Assembly (NCBI GenBank): GCA_027658995.1
Contig: JAQDQK010000001.1
Location: 310,001 to 374,000, forward strand
Direction: 5' to 3'
DNA length: 64,000 nt
Source: Propionibacteriaceae bacterium AM104-82
GTDB taxonomy: Bacteria; Actinomycetota; Actinomycetes; Propionibacteriales; Propionibacteriaceae
Shown: piece by piece, positions 63,160-64,000 of the stretch
Position numbering within the stretch: position 1 is the first letter of the stretch
Layout of the letters: each line of letters starts with the position of its first letter
Position numbers and translations under genes: made by a program
Notes under the pieces: generated by a model
Databases searched by the model: none
Seen by the model: only the letters and a program-made list of their open reading frames with translations
What the model was told of the DNA's origin: nothing

Positions 63160-63972
63160 GGCAGAGCCCTCGTCGCCGCGAGCAGCGTCGACGACATGAA
63201 CCTCGATGCCGGCGTCACGGAACGCTTCCAGTTCGTCCTCGGGTGCACCCGAATCGGTGACAAGGACCTGGAAGTCCGTGACGTCGGCCATTTTCGCCAG
63301 CGTGCGATTCCCGATCTTGCTCGAGTCGACGGCGACGATGACGCGCTGGGCGCGCTCGATCATCGCGTAGTTGGTGCGGGCCTCGATCTCGTCGTGCGTC
63401 GTGAGCCCTCCCGTGGCGCTCACCCCGTCCGCGCCGATCACAGCCGTGCCGACGTTGACCAGTTTCATGGTCGATTCCGCGAGCGAACCGACCAGTTCGA
63501 GCGAGCTTGAGCGAAGCACCCCGCCCGCGATCAACACCCGCGCCTGCCCCTGCTCGGCGGCCTCGAGGCCGATGCTGAGCGAGTTGGTGATGATGGTCAG
63601 GTCGTCGCGGCTGCGCAGCGCGCGCAGCACCTCGGCGGTGGTGGTGCCGCCCGTGAGCCCTATCGCGTGCTTGCCGTGCGGGATCAGCGACGCCACGGTG
63701 CGCGCTATCCGCCGCTTCGACTCCTGATTACGGCCGTCGCGCAGCCTGACAGGCAGTTCCCGGTTGCCCTTCATCGGACGCGCCCCGCCATGGGTGCGCT
63801 CAAGCAGGCCCTGCGCCGCGAGCAGCGCCACGTCGCGGCGGATCGTCGCGGCAGAGGCGTCGAGCGCCTCCGCCAGGTAGGAAAGCGGCAACTGGCCCCG
63901 CTCGGTGAGCAGGGCGAGCAGCGCGACCATCCGGTCGGAACGCTTGTGTGAGGGGGTTCCAGGCGCATTCAT
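63109..63972 (-). CDS. DeoR-family transcriptional regulator
   Basis: A 287-aa repressor-type protein: winged helix (about 12-68: RMVALLALLTERGQLPLSYLAEAL, then SAATIRRDVALLAAQGLLER) and sugar-phosphate sensor domain with IGLTGGTTTAEVL, IITNSLSIGLEA, VIGADGVSATGGLTT and VDSSKIG. Its tail overlaps the clgR 3' end. GGAG lies 8 bases before the ATG, preceded by the perfect palindrome TTCGCGCGAA (63985-63994), a possible autoregulatory site. The genes it controls probably lie beyond the window. Confidence 0.88.
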   Translation of the reverse strand: MNAPGTPSHKRSDRMVALLALLTERGQLPLSYLAEALDASAATIRRDVALLAAQGLLERTHGGARPMKGNRELPVRLRDGRNQESKRRIARTVASLIPHGKHAIGLTGGTTTAEVLRALRSRDDLTIITNSLSIGLEAAEQGQARVLIAGGVLRSSSLELVGSLAESTMKLVNVGTAVIGADGVSATGGLTTHDEIEARTNYAMIERAQRVIVAVDSSKIGNRTLAKMADVTDFQVLVTDSGAPEDELEAFRDAGIEVHVVDAARGDEGSASGGRRNSRHALGLEGS

Positions 63973-64000
63973 CGGGCGGGCTCCTTCGCGCGAACCGTCA

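Overview
The window is chromosomal DNA from a high-GC Gram-positive actinobacterium. Evidence for this is the strongly GC-biased third codon positions, the gene order ftsK-rimO-pgsA-pncC-clgR, two ClgR-type regulators, a SigE-type sigma factor, and an IclR gene divergent from leuCD. The PTS-based sugar metabolism plus citramalate synthase would fit Propionibacteriaceae or a relative, but the family is an inference. Coding density is very high; no stretch over 300 bases lacks a gene. No transposase, integrase, CRISPR array or rRNA was seen.

Region 1 (1-10.8 kb) holds the end of ilvC and then a carbohydrate PTS block: a mannitol-type EIICBA, a zinc polyol dehydrogenase, enzyme I (opposite strand), a DeoR regulator, a PfkB/1-phosphofructokinase-like kinase and HPr. 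Three promoter regions of this block share a TTGGTTTT-like motif, present as a perfect inverted repeat before the EII gene. Next come an ECF sigma factor with a membrane partner, MgtE and a small hypothetical gene.

Region 2 (10.8-19.7 kb) is branched-chain amino-acid synthesis: leuB divergent from cimA, and an IclR regulator divergent from leuCD. Between them lie a fumarylacetoacetate-hydrolase family gene, a CPBP protease, tRNA-Gln(CUG), tRNA-Glu(CUC), a large imperfect palindrome and a siderophore-interacting protein.

Region 3 (about 19.9-48.6 kb) is a large defence or DNA-processing island. A rightward module encodes an SF1 helicase fused to a Vsr/MTES_1575-type nuclease, a SNF2/HepA ATPase (DrmD-like) and a 1543-aa N6-adenine methyltransferase. 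A leftward four-gene operon encodes a PIN-domain protein, a Ser/Thr kinase with zinc ribbons and a C-terminal membrane segment, a TerY-like von Willebrand A protein and a PP2C phosphatase. These last three form a TerY-P phosphorylation triad. Next is a leftward DUF262-HNH (GmrSD-like) enzyme ending in a RAMA-like domain. A rightward module then encodes a 2081-aa DEAD/DUF1998 helicase (DruE/DrmA-like) with a nuclease-like tail, a UvrD-like helicase with a RelE-like N-terminus, and a polytopic membrane protein. My reading is a modification-linked anti-phage system whose helicases and nucleases are gated by a kinase/phosphatase/vWA switch, with the GmrSD-like gene as a nested modification-dependent restriction enzyme.

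Region 4 (48.6-64 kb) returns to core genes: a conserved hypothetical, prolyl oligopeptidase, a PopR-like regulator convergent with a two-gene clpP operon in which one subunit lacks the catalytic serine, a small membrane protein, plsC, ddl, thiL, a lipoprotein, ftsK, rimO, pgsA, pncC, clgR and a DeoR regulator.
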